Assembly (NCBI RefSeq): GCF_013128195.2
Contig: NZ_CP053452.2
Span: 7,316,001-7,380,000, forward strand
Direction: 5' to 3'
Source: Frigoriglobus tundricola
GTDB lineage: Bacteria; Planctomycetota; Planctomycetia; Gemmatales; Gemmataceae
DNA: 64,000 nt
Below are positions 16,487-25,271 of the stretch, piece after piece. How positions within the stretch are numbered: the stretch's first letter is position 1; each line of letters starts with the position of its first letter. The notes under the pieces are model-generated. The model was not told the origin of the DNA and searched no databases. It saw only the letters and a program-made list of their open reading frames with translations. The translations under genes and the position numbers were made by a program.

Positions 16487-17944
16487 ATGCGCCGGTTGCT
16501 TCTGTTCGTCCTTGTCGGCTCGCCGGTCGGTTCCTTGTTTTACTTCGCCCCGGCCGCGGTCCGCGAAACGGCCGCGACGCCCGAACCGGCCGCGGTACCC
16601 GCCGAACGCCAGTCCGGTCCGCCCGACGTGGTCCGGTACGAGGCCGCGTACCGCTACACGCAGGCCGGCTGGGTCGTGGTTCACGTCGAGGGCGAGCCCT
16701 ACGTCCGCGGGTACCAGCAGGGGCGGTTACTGGCGAAGGAGATCGCGGCGCAGATCCGGATGTTCGCGACCGAGCGGAGCGTGAAGGCGCCCGCCGACGG
16801 GTGGCGCGCGGCCCGGACCATTGCGAACGCGCTCCTGCTCCGCAAGATCGACCGCGAGTACCTCGAAGAAATGAAGGGCATCGCCGAGGGCGCGGCCGAC
16901 GCCGGCGCGGTCTACGAGGACCGCGAGATCGACCTCGTGGACGTCCTGGTTCTCAACACCTGGATGGAACTGGAGACCCTCGAGGCGGCCCTCGCAGCGG
17001 CGCCGACCGGCCTTGAGGGGAAGACGTTTCCCCGGCCGGGGCTCCCGCGGGCGCCGGCCCCGAAGCCCAAACAGAAGGACCACTGCTCGGCGTTCATCGC
17101 GACCGGCCCGGCGACCGCCGACGGCCGGATCGTGTTCGGACACATCACGATGGCCGGGCTGACCAGCGGGCCGTTCGTGAACGTGTGGCTGGACGTGCAA
17201 CCGAAGACCGGGCGCCGCTTCGTGATGCAGGCGTTCCCCGGCGCGGTGTGGTCGAGCCAGGACTACTACATCAACGACGCCGGCATCGTGCTGTGCGAGA
17301 CCACCATCAACCAGACCCCGCTCGAACCGACCGGGCTCTCGCTCGTGAGCCGCGCCCGCAAGGCCATCCAGTACGGCGAGAGCATCGACGCCGTGGTGAA
17401 AATCCTCTCCGAGAGGAACAACGGGCTGTACGCGAACGAGTGGCTGATCGGCGATCTAAAGACGAACGAGATCGCGATGTACGAACTGGGCACGCGGGCC
17501 TCGAAGCTCTGGCGCAGTTCAAAGGACCAGTGGTTCGGTGACACGAGGGGCTTCTACTGGGGCTGCAACAACGCCAAGGACCTGGCGGTGCGGGTGGAGG
17601 CGCTGCCCGCGGACGGCGACGAGAAACCGGACGCCGCCGAGTGGGAGGCCGACGAGCGGGATAAAGCGTGGCTGGCGTTCTACAAGGACCACGCGGGGAA
17701 GATCGACGCGGCGGCGGCGAAAAAGGCGCTCACGAGCGCGCCGCTCGCGGCGGACTCGTCACTGGACGCGAAGTTCGCGACGGCGGACATGGCGAAGAAG
17801 CTGGCGTCGCACGCAATGTACGGTCCGCCGCACGGCAAAACGTGGAAGCCGACCGACGAGGAGCGCCGGGCGCACCCGGAAATCGTCCCGCTCGAACCGC
17901 ACCCGTGGACGGTGCTCACGATCGACGCGCCCGCTCGGAAGTGA
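16487..17944 (+). CDS. Secreted C45-family acylase-like hydrolase
   Basis: The 485-residue product has a signal peptide (RRLLLFVLVGSPVGSLFYF). The N-terminal part has GYQQGRLLAKEI, a feature of acyl-CoA:6-aminopenicillanate acyltransferase-like and phospholipase-B-like proteins. KDHCSAFIATGPATADG follows, where Cys200 is the likely N-terminal nucleophile released by autoproteolysis. Conserved downstream motifs include GHITMAG, FPGAVWSSQDYYIND and GIVLCETTINQ. Members cleave amide bonds in N-acyl compounds; the substrate here is unknown. GGAG at 16477-16480 supports this start. It is divergent from the serpin gene. Confidence 0.8.
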   Translation: MRRLLLFVLVGSPVGSLFYFAPAAVRETAATPEPAAVPAERQSGPPDVVRYEAAYRYTQAGWVVVHVEGEPYVRGYQQGRLLAKEIAAQIRMFATERSVKAPADGWRAARTIANALLLRKIDREYLEEMKGIAEGAADAGAVYEDREIDLVDVLVLNTWMELETLEAALAAAPTGLEGKTFPRPGLPRAPAPKPKQKDHCSAFIATGPATADGRIVFGHITMAGLTSGPFVNVWLDVQPKTGRRFVMQAFPGAVWSSQDYYINDAGIVLCETTINQTPLEPTGLSLVSRARKAIQYGESIDAVVKILSERNNGLYANEWLIGDLKTNEIAMYELGTRASKLWRSSKDQWFGDTRGFYWGCNNAKDLAVRVEALPADGDEKPDAAEWEADERDKAWLAFYKDHAGKIDAAAAKKALTSAPLAADSSLDAKFATADMAKKLASHAMYGPPHGKTWKPTDEERRAHPEIVPLEPHPWTVLTIDAPARK

Positions 17945-18091
17945 GCCTCGGCGAACACGGTGCGTCGCTGACGAAGCTCTGGCGGTGGCGATCGGGCTTG
18001 GCGCACGCGCGAGGTAAGACGACCAATCACCTCCGCGGATCTGCAAGCCGGGTGCCGCACGCGAGATGTGCAGAACCAAGGGCCGAGCGAA

Positions 18092-18631
18092 TCACGTGGG
18101 GCTGTCGCCACTCGCCGCGATCGTTGCCGATTCACTTCGGATTTTCTCCAGCAGGTACCAGGCGAGGTAGCCGCCGTATTTCTTCTGCAACTCGGGCTTC
18201 TGCCAGTCCCGACCGGTGACGACCCCGCGACAGCACTTGGCCCGGCACTGGCAGGTCATCGGTTCCGTATCGTGGTCGATCGTTGCGTAGTCGAGCGTCA
18301 ACTCTTCGCCCGCGACGATGTCGCGCATGGCGACAAATACGATTTGACCCTGAATCCCCACGTTCGGTTCGCAGGAGTGGTTCAGGAACATCATCACGCC
18401 TTCGAACTCGGACGCGGTGATCGGGGTCAGGTACAGGTCATCGGCGATTTGGAGTTCGGCGTCGTTCGTCACATGGCAGTGTTCGGCGAACTCCGCTCGG
18501 GTTAACAGGTGGCCACCTTTGACACACACGATCTCGCCCCTGGAGATCGCCAGGTTGGCGAAGAGGCCGCGACCGACAATCGGGCTGTTGCGCACGACCG
18601 TTTTTGGCGACCGGTATGAAGTGAGCGTCAC
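18092..18631 (-). CDS. SET-domain protein-lysine methyltransferase-like protein
   Basis: The 179-residue product is almost entirely a SET domain. RGLFANLAISRGEIV is the N-terminal SET strand, MMFLNHSCEPNVG holds the NHSCxPN cofactor motif, and GEELTLDYATI holds the catalytic Tyr region. A post-SET-like cluster CQCRAKCCRG follows and could bind zinc with the NHSC cysteine. SET proteins methylate lysine side chains using S-adenosylmethionine. In bacteria the targets are mostly unknown, although ribosomal and DNA-bound proteins are candidates. It has no signal peptide and is therefore cytosolic. No obvious partner gene adjoins it. Confidence 0.88.
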   Translation of the reverse strand: MTLTSYRSPKTVVRNSPIVGRGLFANLAISRGEIVCVKGGHLLTRAEFAEHCHVTNDAELQIADDLYLTPITASEFEGVMMFLNHSCEPNVGIQGQIVFVAMRDIVAGEELTLDYATIDHDTEPMTCQCRAKCCRGVVTGRDWQKPELQKKYGGYLAWYLLEKIRSESATIAASGDSPT

Positions 18632-18748
18632 GACCTTCCTCGCGAGCAGACCGGGCGACTGTTACGGTGCAGTTACGGACAGCCGCACGGCTCGGAGGTT
18701 CGCTCTCGGCACGCCCGGACACCCCTTTGGGTAATCCAGCGGGGCCGC

Positions 18749-19084
18749 CTATTTACCTCCGATCTCGACGACTTTCGCCTTGGTGAGTGTGGCTTTCAGA
18801 ATTTCGACCGTGGCCAGACAGTCCTCTTTCTTTGCGTAGCCCTGAACGCCGATGGCGATGGGCTTGCCATCGGCTCCGAGGACGCGATACCGCCACCCGT
18901 CCTTGCTCTGGTACACCTCGATGGTGCCCGGCTCGACGGCTTTCACGTCCTTCTTCGCGTCTTTCTTCTCATCCTTCTTTTCGTCGCTCTTATCTTTGGG
19001 CCGAGCGGGAGCCGTCGGGCTGACGCACGCGATCAGTACCCCCGTGGCGGCGCAGAGGGCGAGCGAGCACAGCAGTTTCCGCAT
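18749..19084 (-). CDS. DUF1508 (YegP-like) lipoprotein
   Basis: The 111-residue product has a lipoprotein signal (RKLLCSLALCAATGVLIAC, lipobox LIAC). A Lys/Asp/Glu-rich linker with repeated DEKKD follows, then a DUF1508 fold (GTIEVYQSKDGWRYRVLGADG, KPIAIGVQGYAKKEDCLATV). YegP-like domains usually occur as cytosolic tandem repeats. A single copy attached to the membrane by a charged linker is less common. The start at 19084 was preferred to one 35 codons upstream because the signal begins there. Confidence 0.72.
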   Translation of the reverse strand: MRKLLCSLALCAATGVLIACVSPTAPARPKDKSDEKKDEKKDAKKDVKAVEPGTIEVYQSKDGWRYRVLGADGKPIAIGVQGYAKKEDCLATVEILKATLTKAKVVEIGGK

Positions 19085-19198
19085 GAGTGCAGTCTCCATT
19101 AGATCGATGAGGAAGTGGAGCGCGGAATTATGACACGCCGGCGCCCCCGGTGCAACGGTGCACACGAACGGGGCCGCGTGATGAGCCACGGTTTTAGG

Positions 19199-19305
19199 AT
19201 GGGAACCGAACGGTTCCCATCGTGAGGGTGGCGTCGAACGCCGTCATGAGACTGCTATTCAAGCTGAGGCGCAAGAAACGCCCCGCACCCGGATGAGTGT
19301 GGGGC
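19199..19305 (-). terminator. Two hairpins downstream of the YCF48-like gene
   Basis: A 10-bp perfect stem (atgggaaccg / cggttcccat, loop aa) lies at 19199-19220 and a 9-bp stem with one mismatch (gccccgcac / gtgtggggc) at 19280-19305. Both lie within 130 bases of the stop at 19326, consistent with tandem terminators for the long minus-strand gene. Confidence 0.5.
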
Positions 19306-19325
19306 AAGCTGTGCACCCGGTACGA

Positions 19326-22300
19326 CTACTTGCTGTCCGAACGGAACTGCAACACGCCCATGCCTTCGGGCCGCGGGTCGTTGTCGGCCGGGCCGCTCCA
19401 CGCCTGGATGCCCCGACCCGGTACGACACGGGACACGTTCACCGCCCACGCCTTGCCGTGCGACGGGCGCTCGCCGGTCAGCTCATACAGCGGGATCGCG
19501 ATCTCGGCCGCCCACCCGTCGTCGCCGGCGTGGAACGCCACGTGGTACTTCGGGTTCCAGCCCTTGTCGCCCCAGCAGTCCTCGGCGAGTGCGCCGCGGT
19601 GGTCGATCTGGAACCGGTAGTAGGTCTGGTAGTCGCGGTCCATGTCGAGCAGGACGTCCACGCGGTCGTGCCCGGTGAGATCGGCGTCGCGGGTCCGTTT
19701 CGCGACCGGTTCGACCTTCTTGCCCGGCGGGTGCGCACACTTCACGGCAATGTACAGGTACTGCTCGTCGTAAGTGAACAGGCTCTCGGTCTTGTACTGC
19801 GTACCGAACGCTCTGGCTTCGTCGGTCGTATCGGCGGACCCGGTCGCCCTGAGTTCCAGCGGCTTCGCGTCCCGCCAGCACGTGTCGTCGAGCTTCCCGT
19901 CGAGGAGCGGGCGGCTCTCGGTGATCCGACACACGCCCAGCGCCTTGGGCATCACCGGCATCGCGCTGCGGTTGGCGAGCCACAGTTCCGCCGCGAGGCA
20001 GTCGCGCCACGGATCGACGCCGGGGGCCATTGCGACCGCCCCGGGCGTCTGCTTGAAGTAGTCGGAAACGAACGCGTCCGCTTCCGGGAACCGGCCGACC
20101 TGCCGGCGGGCCGTGAGGAAGCACAGCCACGAGGCCGGGTCGCGGCTGTAGACCGGCCCGAAGCCCGCGAGCTTCGGCTCCAGTTCCAGACACGCCCCGT
20201 GCCACTTCAGGATCATTTCCGGGCTGAACAGCGTGTACCGGTCTTCCGCCACGTTGGCGTTGCCGATGGACCTGGTGGTGCCGCTCGCGGCCTTGATCTT
20301 GCCGCCGCCCTCGCTGTCGAACGACACGGACTTGATCATCAGTTTCGACTGCACCTCGGTGCGGCGGCGGATCTCGCTGCTGGAGTGGTAACGGGCCAGC
20401 CAGCGGAACGATTCCACCGCCAGCGGGTGACCGGGGTAGTGGATGGCCACCATGCCGAACACCTCGCGGGCCTCGGTCCACTTCCCCTCGCGGGCCAACC
20501 GGCTGCCGACGGAGTACGCCGTGCGTGCGGCCACATCGTCGGGCATTTTCTTCAGTTCACTGCGGAGTGCGCCCATCAACTTTTCCGCGCCGCCGAATTC
20601 GGGGTCGTTGATGCCGGCGAGCGCTTCAATGTTGCGCCGCGCCTGGACTGTTTTCTGCTTCTCGGCCGCCGCGGCGGGGTCGAGGTAAGTTGTTGCGGCC
20701 GCGCGCCGGGCCTTGCCCCCCGGCGCGAGTGGCGCGATGCCGTCCATCAGGTGCGCGTGGGACTCGGCCCCCTGCAACCGGTGCGCGACCAGCACGAAAC
20801 AGCGGCGGTCGGTGACCGCGGCGTCGCCCGCCAGTACGCGGGTCGCCTGCTCGGCGTAATCCCTGGGCGTGTCGTTGAGCTTCGTGTTGAACACCGATTG
20901 ATCGAGCTTCACCGGCGCCGCTTTGGGATCGAGCGCGAGCGCGTACAGCTTCTTCGCGGCCCAGGGCTTCAAATTGAGTGTGGAGAGCTGCTCCGGAAAC
21001 GCGTTCGGGTCGGCGGCCTGCTTGAACGCCTCCTTCGCGACGTGCAGCGCCAGCACTTCGGCCGCGGGCGCCTCGGTACTGAAGGTGTCGCACACGATCA
21101 CCTCCGGCTGCCACATCCGGATGGAAAGGACCACCTGGCGGAGGAGCTGATCGTTCGCCTTGCCGTCGTGGGCGCGGTCCCAGGTCGCGAGCAGGTCGCG
21201 AGCAGGGAGCCCGGCGGCGTGGGCGGCGATCGAGAAGGCCCAGCCGCTGTCCGCGCTCCGCGCCGCCGGCCAGCCGCATCGCGGTGCGGAGCCGGGCGCC
21301 GTCGTTGGCCCGGCGCGGGTCGACGGTCGCCGGGTCCGCGCTCGTCAAGCTCGTGGCCGCACACAGGTAGCCCTCTGCGGCACCGAGCAGCGCGACCACG
21401 TCGAGCGGCGTGCTCTTGCCGCTGGCGTGCAGGAAGAGCAGGGCGGCCTGCTGACCGCCGGTGAGCCGGGACTTCCAGGTTTTCCCGCCGTCGGTGGTGC
21501 CGAGGATGTTACCGAAGTCGCCAACGAGCCAGCCGGTCTTCTCGTCCAGGAAGTGGATCCCGTTGGCGGGCACCACCACTTCGGTCTTCTGAACTTCCCA
21601 CGTCTTGCCGAGGTCCGCGCTGTGCATCACAAAGCCGCCCGGCCGGCCCGCGACCCACACGTGCGGTCCCGAGGCGGCCACGCACCGGAAGTCGCAGTTC
21701 GCGAGGGCCGCGGCCGGGAGCCCGAGGTTCACGTACCCCCACGACTTCCCGCCGTCGCTGCTGGTGAGGACCGCGCCGCCGTCGCACGCCGCGAAGCACC
21801 ACGGCTGCCCCTTCTCGCTCTTGTTCGAGCTGCACGCCACGCCGTGAACGCCCCGCCCGCCGAGCGGGTCGAGTTCGCCTTCCGAGTATGCGGCGGCCGT
21901 CGCGCCGCCCTTGGTCGGGCGCGGCGGGAGCAGCGTGCCGATCTTCCCCCACGCGCCCGCGACGAGCGCCGACCCGTCGACGACGTCCGCGCTCCGGCAC
22001 GAGGGCAGCCGCGGCCCCTTCACCGGCTCCCACGCCACGCCGCCGTCGGTGGTGGTGAAGAGGCCCGAGGGGAACGCGTCGGTCCCGTCGCCGCACACGA
22101 AGCCGTTCTTCTCGTCGAAGAACCGCACCGCGTGCAGGCCGGGCATCACGTTCATGCCGACCTCGGCCCACCGGTTCCCGCCGTCGGTGGTCTTCAGCAT
22201 CACGCCAACGGACGCGCCGCCGGCCGCGTCGAGGCGGCCGACCGTCCAGCCGGTGTTCGGCGTGACGAAGTGGATGCCGCGGAGGCTGGCCCGGGTGCCG

Positions 22301-22503
22301 GTCTTCTGCCGCTCCCACGACTTTCCGCCGTCCATTGAGTGCCACACGACGCCCTCGTCGCCGCACGCCCAGCCCTCGCTCTCGTCCACGAACTGGACCG
22401 CGTGAATCCCGGCGTCGGAGAACGCGACCGGCGGTTGCGCGACCGCTGGGAGGCTCAGAGCGGCGAGGACGAACACCGCGAGCGGAAACCGGACGTAGCG
22501 CAT
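19326..22503 (-). pseudogene. Large secreted YCF48-like protein with CBM9-like tail, frameshifted
   Basis: Two overlapping minus-strand frames join into one product of about 1059 residues. The N-terminal part has a signal peptide (RFPLAVFVLAALSLPAVA). Beta-propeller repeats of the YCF48/BNR type follow, each with TDGGxxW or SDGGKSW (for example VWHSMDGGKSW and TTDGGKTWKSRL). The C-terminal 180 residues resemble a family 9 carbohydrate-binding or DOMON-like domain (LDGKLDDTCWRDAKPLEL, DRVDVLLDMDRDYQTYYRFQ). The frame changes inside the GC-rich string at 21251-21264. On either side the family-like sequence continues (AMRLAGGA, then SADSGWAFSIAAHAAGLPAR). A one-base error, a real frameshift mutation or programmed shifting could each explain it. 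Confidence 0.75.
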
Positions 22504-22621
22504 GCCTGCTCCTCAAAGCGCGAAAAGCCCGACCTCTGCCGGAGGCTTTCGGAGAAGCGGGGTAATAGGCGAAGCGCGAAGGGGATGCTAGAGGAGTTTC
22601 AGAAGGCGCCAGATGCGGCTC

Positions 22622-23986
22622 TCACGTCGGTGTCACCGGACGCCCCGGCGGCCACACCGCACACACCACGAGGACGAACAGGAACGGCAGGAACGGCAGC
22701 CGGAAGCGTTCGAGACCGACCGGGAACGTCGCGATCGAGAACAGCACCACCGGAACGAGGCAACCGAAGACGAGTGCCCAGTTGCGTCGGAGCGTGGCGC
22801 GAACCAGCCCCACGATCGCGAGGAGAGCGAGTGCGGCATTCAGCACGGTCCACGGGAGCGCGATGATGCCCCACAGCGTAATCTTGGAGGTGTCGATCTT
22901 CCCGGCCAGCACACCCGAGAAGAACCCGCTCGGTTCGTACTCCGCGCCGTACAGCCCGGCCGCCAGCCCGGCCGAGTGGTCGATCCCGAGCTTGATCTGC
23001 GATTTCAGCGCCACCTTCGCCGTCGTGCCGGGGTTCGCGCGGAACTCGCCCACGGCTTCCTTTCGAGCGAGCGTGAACACGTCCTCCCCGGGTTGCACCT
23101 TGCTTTCCAGGCGCTGCGTCAACTCGCGGACGCGCTCCGGCCAGCTCGTGAGCCAGTCCTGCCCCTTGTTTTCGGAGACGACGTAGGCCGCGCCGTAGTA
23201 GTACAGGTTCAGCTCACCGACCGTACTCACGCGCGGGCCGTTACCAACTGCTGCATTGCGCGCCACCCACACGGCCGATGGCAGCACTGCGACGCACGCC
23301 GCGGTGCCCGCCGCAAGCCACTTGCGCGGGGCCGTCCGCCAGCCCAGGATGAGCGCGGTGGGGAGGTAGAGCAGACCGAGCGGACGCACAAGCGCCGTAA
23401 CGCCGATGAACAGACCGGGAACGCCGCGCCCGGCTGGAGTGCTGGTGTAGGTCGCGGCCGCAAGGCCGATGAGCGCGAGTGAGCCGAACAGGCTTTCCGT
23501 GAGCGGAAGAACGTCCGATGTCACGGCCGCGGGGTGCAGCGCCCACATCCAGCCGGCCCCGAGTGCGGCCCGCGATCGGCAGCCCATCGCACAAGCGATC
23601 CGAACGAGGCACAGCGCCGCGAACGAGCCGAGGAGACATTGAGCGAGGTACGCGCCGCGGAGGCCGCTGCTGCCGCCAAAGGCCGCAAGGAACAGCGGGT
23701 AACCCGGGGTGCGGAACGCCTCGGGGTAATAGCCGTCCGCGTCCGGCGGCGGGAGCGTGCCGTTCGCACCGCGGAGCCGTTCCACCGCCAGGTGCATGAG
23801 ACCGTCTTCGGTCGTCCGGCCGAAGGTGTGGTGGTTCAGGAGCGTGTCCGCGAGCTGAACGTAGCGGGGCGAATCAGCCGAGAAAGCGTAAATACGTGTC
23901 GGATCGGCCCACGGGCCGCTGAACAGAACAGCGAGCCGCAGAAGAAGCGCCGCCGCGAACAGGAGTGCCAGCGGGCGCGTGGACAT
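22622..23986 (-). CDS. GT39-like membrane glycosyltransferase
   Basis: The 454-residue product is a polytopic membrane protein with about ten hydrophobic segments. The N-terminal loop has an acidic DSPRYVQLADTLL motif and YYPEAFRTPGYPLFLAAFGG, as in ArnT/PMT-type (GT39) transferases that use polyprenyl-phosphate sugars. It then has LVRIACAMG and ALVRPLGLLYLP segments. It would add a sugar to a lipid or protein on the periplasmic side. It follows a GT2 gene (24217-25137), whose DPM1-like product could make its polyprenyl-phosphate donor. Long inverted repeats fill the gap between them. The start codon at 23986 touches the first arm. Confidence 0.75.
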   Translation of the reverse strand: MSTRPLALLFAAALLLRLAVLFSGPWADPTRIYAFSADSPRYVQLADTLLNHHTFGRTTEDGLMHLAVERLRGANGTLPPPDADGYYPEAFRTPGYPLFLAAFGGSSGLRGAYLAQCLLGSFAALCLVRIACAMGCRSRAALGAGWMWALHPAAVTSDVLPLTESLFGSLALIGLAAATYTSTPAGRGVPGLFIGVTALVRPLGLLYLPTALILGWRTAPRKWLAAGTAACVAVLPSAVWVARNAAVGNGPRVSTVGELNLYYYGAAYVVSENKGQDWLTSWPERVRELTQRLESKVQPGEDVFTLARKEAVGEFRANPGTTAKVALKSQIKLGIDHSAGLAAGLYGAEYEPSGFFSGVLAGKIDTSKITLWGIIALPWTVLNAALALLAIVGLVRATLRRNWALVFGCLVPVVLFSIATFPVGLERFRLPFLPFLFVLVVCAVWPPGRPVTPT

Positions 23987-23987
23987 G

Positions 23988-24088
23988 GAAGAACCCACCC
24001 CCAACCCCTCCCTGCAGGGAGGGGAGCAAGAAAGAAGCTGTTCCCTGTTCGTGCCTCCCTGAAGGGAGGGGTTGGGGGTGGGTTCTTC
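23988..24088. repeat. Inverted repeat with dispersed 26-bp arm, between GT2 and GT39 genes
   Basis: Perfect 26-bp arms (23988-24013 and 24063-24088) start with gaagaacccacccccaaccc. The left arm begins one base after the GT39 start codon (minus strand), so the whole element lies in the leader of that gene. The same arm occurs again at 31048-31073, making it a dispersed element. Confidence 0.9.
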
Positions 24089-24119
24089 TCATACACGAAC
24101 CCGCTGAGAGTGTCTGTTT

Positions 24120-24181
24120 TCGTGGCACAGGCTTTCGAGCCTGTGCTTCAAGGCACACAGGCTCGAAAGCCCGTGCCACGA
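24120..24181. repeat. Second inverted repeat between GT2 and GT39 genes
   Basis: Arms 24120-24145 and 24156-24181 match at 25 of 26 positions. The flanking bases to about 24091 and 24213 also pair with gaps, so the structure extends almost to the GT2 stop codon. It looks like a terminator or a mobile hairpin. Confidence 0.85.
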
Positions 24182-24216
24182 GCCGAAAAACCGGACAGAC
24201 TCGCCGGGTTCATGTA

Positions 24217-25137
24217 TCAGTCCGCCAGCCAGTAGCGGAAGATGCAGTAGAGCGCCTGGAACCCGTCCTTCATGCCGATCTTCTTGCCTTCCTCATAGGT
24301 GCGGCCGGAGTAGCTGATCGGCACCTCGAACACGCGCCACGGCGCCTGGCCCTTGCGGCGGCGGGCGATTTTCGCCGTCACCTCCGGCTCGAACCCGAAC
24401 CGGTTGCTCCGCAGCTTCATCCCCTGAATCACCTCGCGCTTGAAGACCTTGTAGCACGTCTCCATGTCGGTCAGGTTCAGGTTGGTACACCAGTTCGAGA
24501 GCGTGGTCAGCACCCGGTTCCCGACCGAGTGCCAGTAGTACAGCACCCGGTGGCTCTCGCCGATGAACCGTGAGCCGATCACCACGTCGGCGCGGCCGTC
24601 GAGGATCGGCTGGATCAGTTTCGGGAACTCGGCCGGGTCGTACTCCCAGTCCGCGTCCTGTACGATCACCACGTCGCCGGTGCAGTGCCTGAAGCCCTCG
24701 CGGAGCGCCGCGCCCTTGCCCATGTTCTTCGGCTGGTGGAACACGCGGACGTTGTCGTACTGCTTCTCCAACTGGGCGAGAATGCCCGGGGTGCCGTCCG
24801 TGGAGAAGTCGTTGACCAGGACCAGTTCCTTGGGGATCTCGACGGCCTGCACCCGTCGGACCAGTTCCGCCAGCCACCGCTCCTCGTTGTAGACGGGGAT
24901 CACGACCGACAGCTTGAAGCCGGGCGGAATCGGGTAAATGCCGATCTGCCGGCACGCGTTCTCACCGAGCAACTGGTGCAGGAGCGCGGTGCGGGCGTTC
25001 GCGTCGGTGGCCACGCGCTGGAGCAGCGGGGCCAGCAGCGGGGCGATCTCGGCCAGTGTCTCGGCGGGCGGGGTCGGGGCGGGGCTCTTCTCAGGTGCGT
25101 TCACGGTTCGGTACTCCGGTGCCGTAGCAGTCATCAT
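24217..25137 (-). CDS. GT2 family glycosyltransferase (DPM1-like)
   Basis: The 306-residue product starts with a Pro/Ala-rich extension and a helical stretch. A GT-A domain begins near residue 85: [56 protein letters not shown], then [11 protein letters not shown] with the DxD metal site. GYKxF-like ([13 protein letters not shown]) and [15 protein letters not shown] motifs follow. This order is that of polyprenyl-phosphate mannose/glucose synthases. There is no membrane segment, so it resembles soluble DPM1. AAGGAGG upstream selects the ATG at 25137. It is divergent from the DegT-type gene, with 134 bases between them. Confidence 0.9.
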   Translation of the reverse strand: MMTATAPEYRTVNAPEKSPAPTPPAETLAEIAPLLAPLLQRVATDANARTALLHQLLGENACRQIGIYPIPPGFKLSVVIPVYNEERWLAELVRRVQAVEIPKELVLVNDFSTDGTPGILAQLEKQYDNVRVFHQPKNMGKGAALREGFRHCTGDVVIVQDADWEYDPAEFPKLIQPILDGRADVVIGSRFIGESHRVLYYWHSVGNRVLTTLSNWCTNLNLTDMETCYKVFKREVIQGMKLRSNRFGFEPEVTAKIARRRKGQAPWRVFEVPISYSGRTYEEGKKIGMKDGFQALYCIFRYWLAD

Positions 25138-25271
25138 CGGTTTCGCCTCCTTGCGGCCGGGCAAGCCGGGTTGACACGTTCACCCCTGGTAACGTAGGGA
25201 TAGCACACTTTCGTCAATCCTGGCTTGCGGTCAAGCCCGACTTTCCGTTCCGAACGCATGGAGGCGCCTTC

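Noticed and set aside
19293..21464. 723-residue open frame opposite the YCF48-like gene
   Set aside because: Shadow frame; the opposite strand holds propeller and CBM9-like motifs, this one holds none.
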